A stretch of 5,618 nt of DNA from Candidatus Parcubacteria bacterium (GTDB lineage: Bacteria > Patescibacteriota > Minisyncoccia > Phycocordibacterales > Zambryskibacteraceae), in NCBI GenBank assembly GCA_019661805.1, contig JAIFWR010000046.1, forward strand, positions 1-5,618, written 5' to 3'. Shown here in pieces: positions 5,428-5,618 of the stretch. The stretch's first letter is position 1, and each line of letters opens with the position of its first letter. The notes beneath the pieces were generated by a model that was given only the letters and a program-made list of their open reading frames with translations, did no database searches and had not been told where the DNA came from. The translations under genes were made by a program, and so were the position numbers.

Positions 5428-5452
5428 TAAGGCTTACGATTAATGCATACAT

Positions 5453-5618
5453 ATGAATATCATTTTCATCATCGGGCGCGTGCTCTTCTCGGGCTACTTC
5501 CTCTACAGCGCGTATAGCCACTTCGCCAATTCGGCCGCACTGGCTGCCTATGCGGGGTCGAAGGGTGTGCCCGCGCCGCGGCTCGCGGTGCTGGGCTCCG
5601 GTCTCTTACTCGTGATCG
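5453..5618 (+). CDS. DoxX-family membrane protein (3'-truncated)
   Basis: The frame opens at ATG 5453 and is still open at the window end, giving 55 residues. The N-terminus reads MNIIFIIGRVLFSGYFLYSA, then a SHFAN segment, then AAYAGSKGVPAPRLAVLGSG and the start of a second hydrophobic stretch. The G-R-x-L-F near the start, the S-x-x-x-x-H/K-F turn and A-A-Y-x-x-S-K-G-V-P-x-P are hallmarks of the DoxX family (four-helix integral membrane proteins, usually about 130-150 residues). DoxX-like proteins are linked to quinone, thiol or oxidative-stress functions in some bacteria, but most members have no assigned role. The gene is divergent from the SPFH gene across a 126-bp spacer. The start has no strong Shine-Dalgarno. 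About two thirds of the protein lies beyond the window. Confidence 0.82.
   Translation, partial: MNIIFIIGRVLFSGYFLYSAYSHFANSAALAAYAGSKGVPAPRLAVLGSGLLLVI

Noticed and set aside
1..5618. Alternative genetic code (UGA read as glycine)
   Set aside because: UGA closes the genes ending at 1701, 1994 and 3042 at sensible places, each followed by the start of the next gene or by a terminator, and no gene needs UGA read-through.

Overview
The window is compact, moderately GC-rich bacterial DNA. It fits a Patescibacteria/CPR (Parcubacteria-like) genome. The grounds are a tandem set of very small two-helix pilin-like membrane proteins of the kind common there, short gaps between genes, few Shine-Dalgarno sites inside the operon, and a SPFH and a DoxX protein nearby. 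UGA ends three of the genes, so the Gracilibacteria/Absconditabacteria code (UGA = Gly) does not apply. The taxonomic placement is inference; no marker gene lies in the window.

Layout: (1) Positions 1-2993, plus strand, one probable operon. It starts with the C-terminal two thirds of an extracellular solute-binding protein (ABC sugar-type), and six consecutive small genes of 85-132 residues follow. The first two resemble TrbC/VirB2-type (T4SS) pilins. The next four form a second, mutually paralogous type with a strongly conserved second helix. A 107-bp gap splits this second type 2+2, and a strong hairpin ends the run at 2996-3024. (2) Positions 3042-4073, minus strand: a four-helix membrane protein of unknown function with a basic cytoplasmic loop and an extracytoplasmic C-terminal domain. 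It has its own near-perfect sigma70 promoter, and the Shine-Dalgarno points to a GTG start. (3) Positions 4184-5326, minus strand: a SPFH/band-7 membrane scaffold protein with promoter, Shine-Dalgarno and terminator. (4) Positions 5453-5618, plus strand: the N-terminus of a DoxX-family membrane protein, divergent from the SPFH gene.

All the complete genes encode small or membrane-anchored envelope proteins. The left half probably builds a pilus-like or other multi-subunit membrane assembly whose subunits are made together with a substrate-binding protein. No ATPase (VirB4/VirD4/PilB), polytopic VirB6 or peptidase is visible, so secretion, attachment or uptake cannot be told apart from this window. 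The least described parts are the four-member second-type array (1698-2993), its link to the binding protein, and the unnamed four-helix protein.
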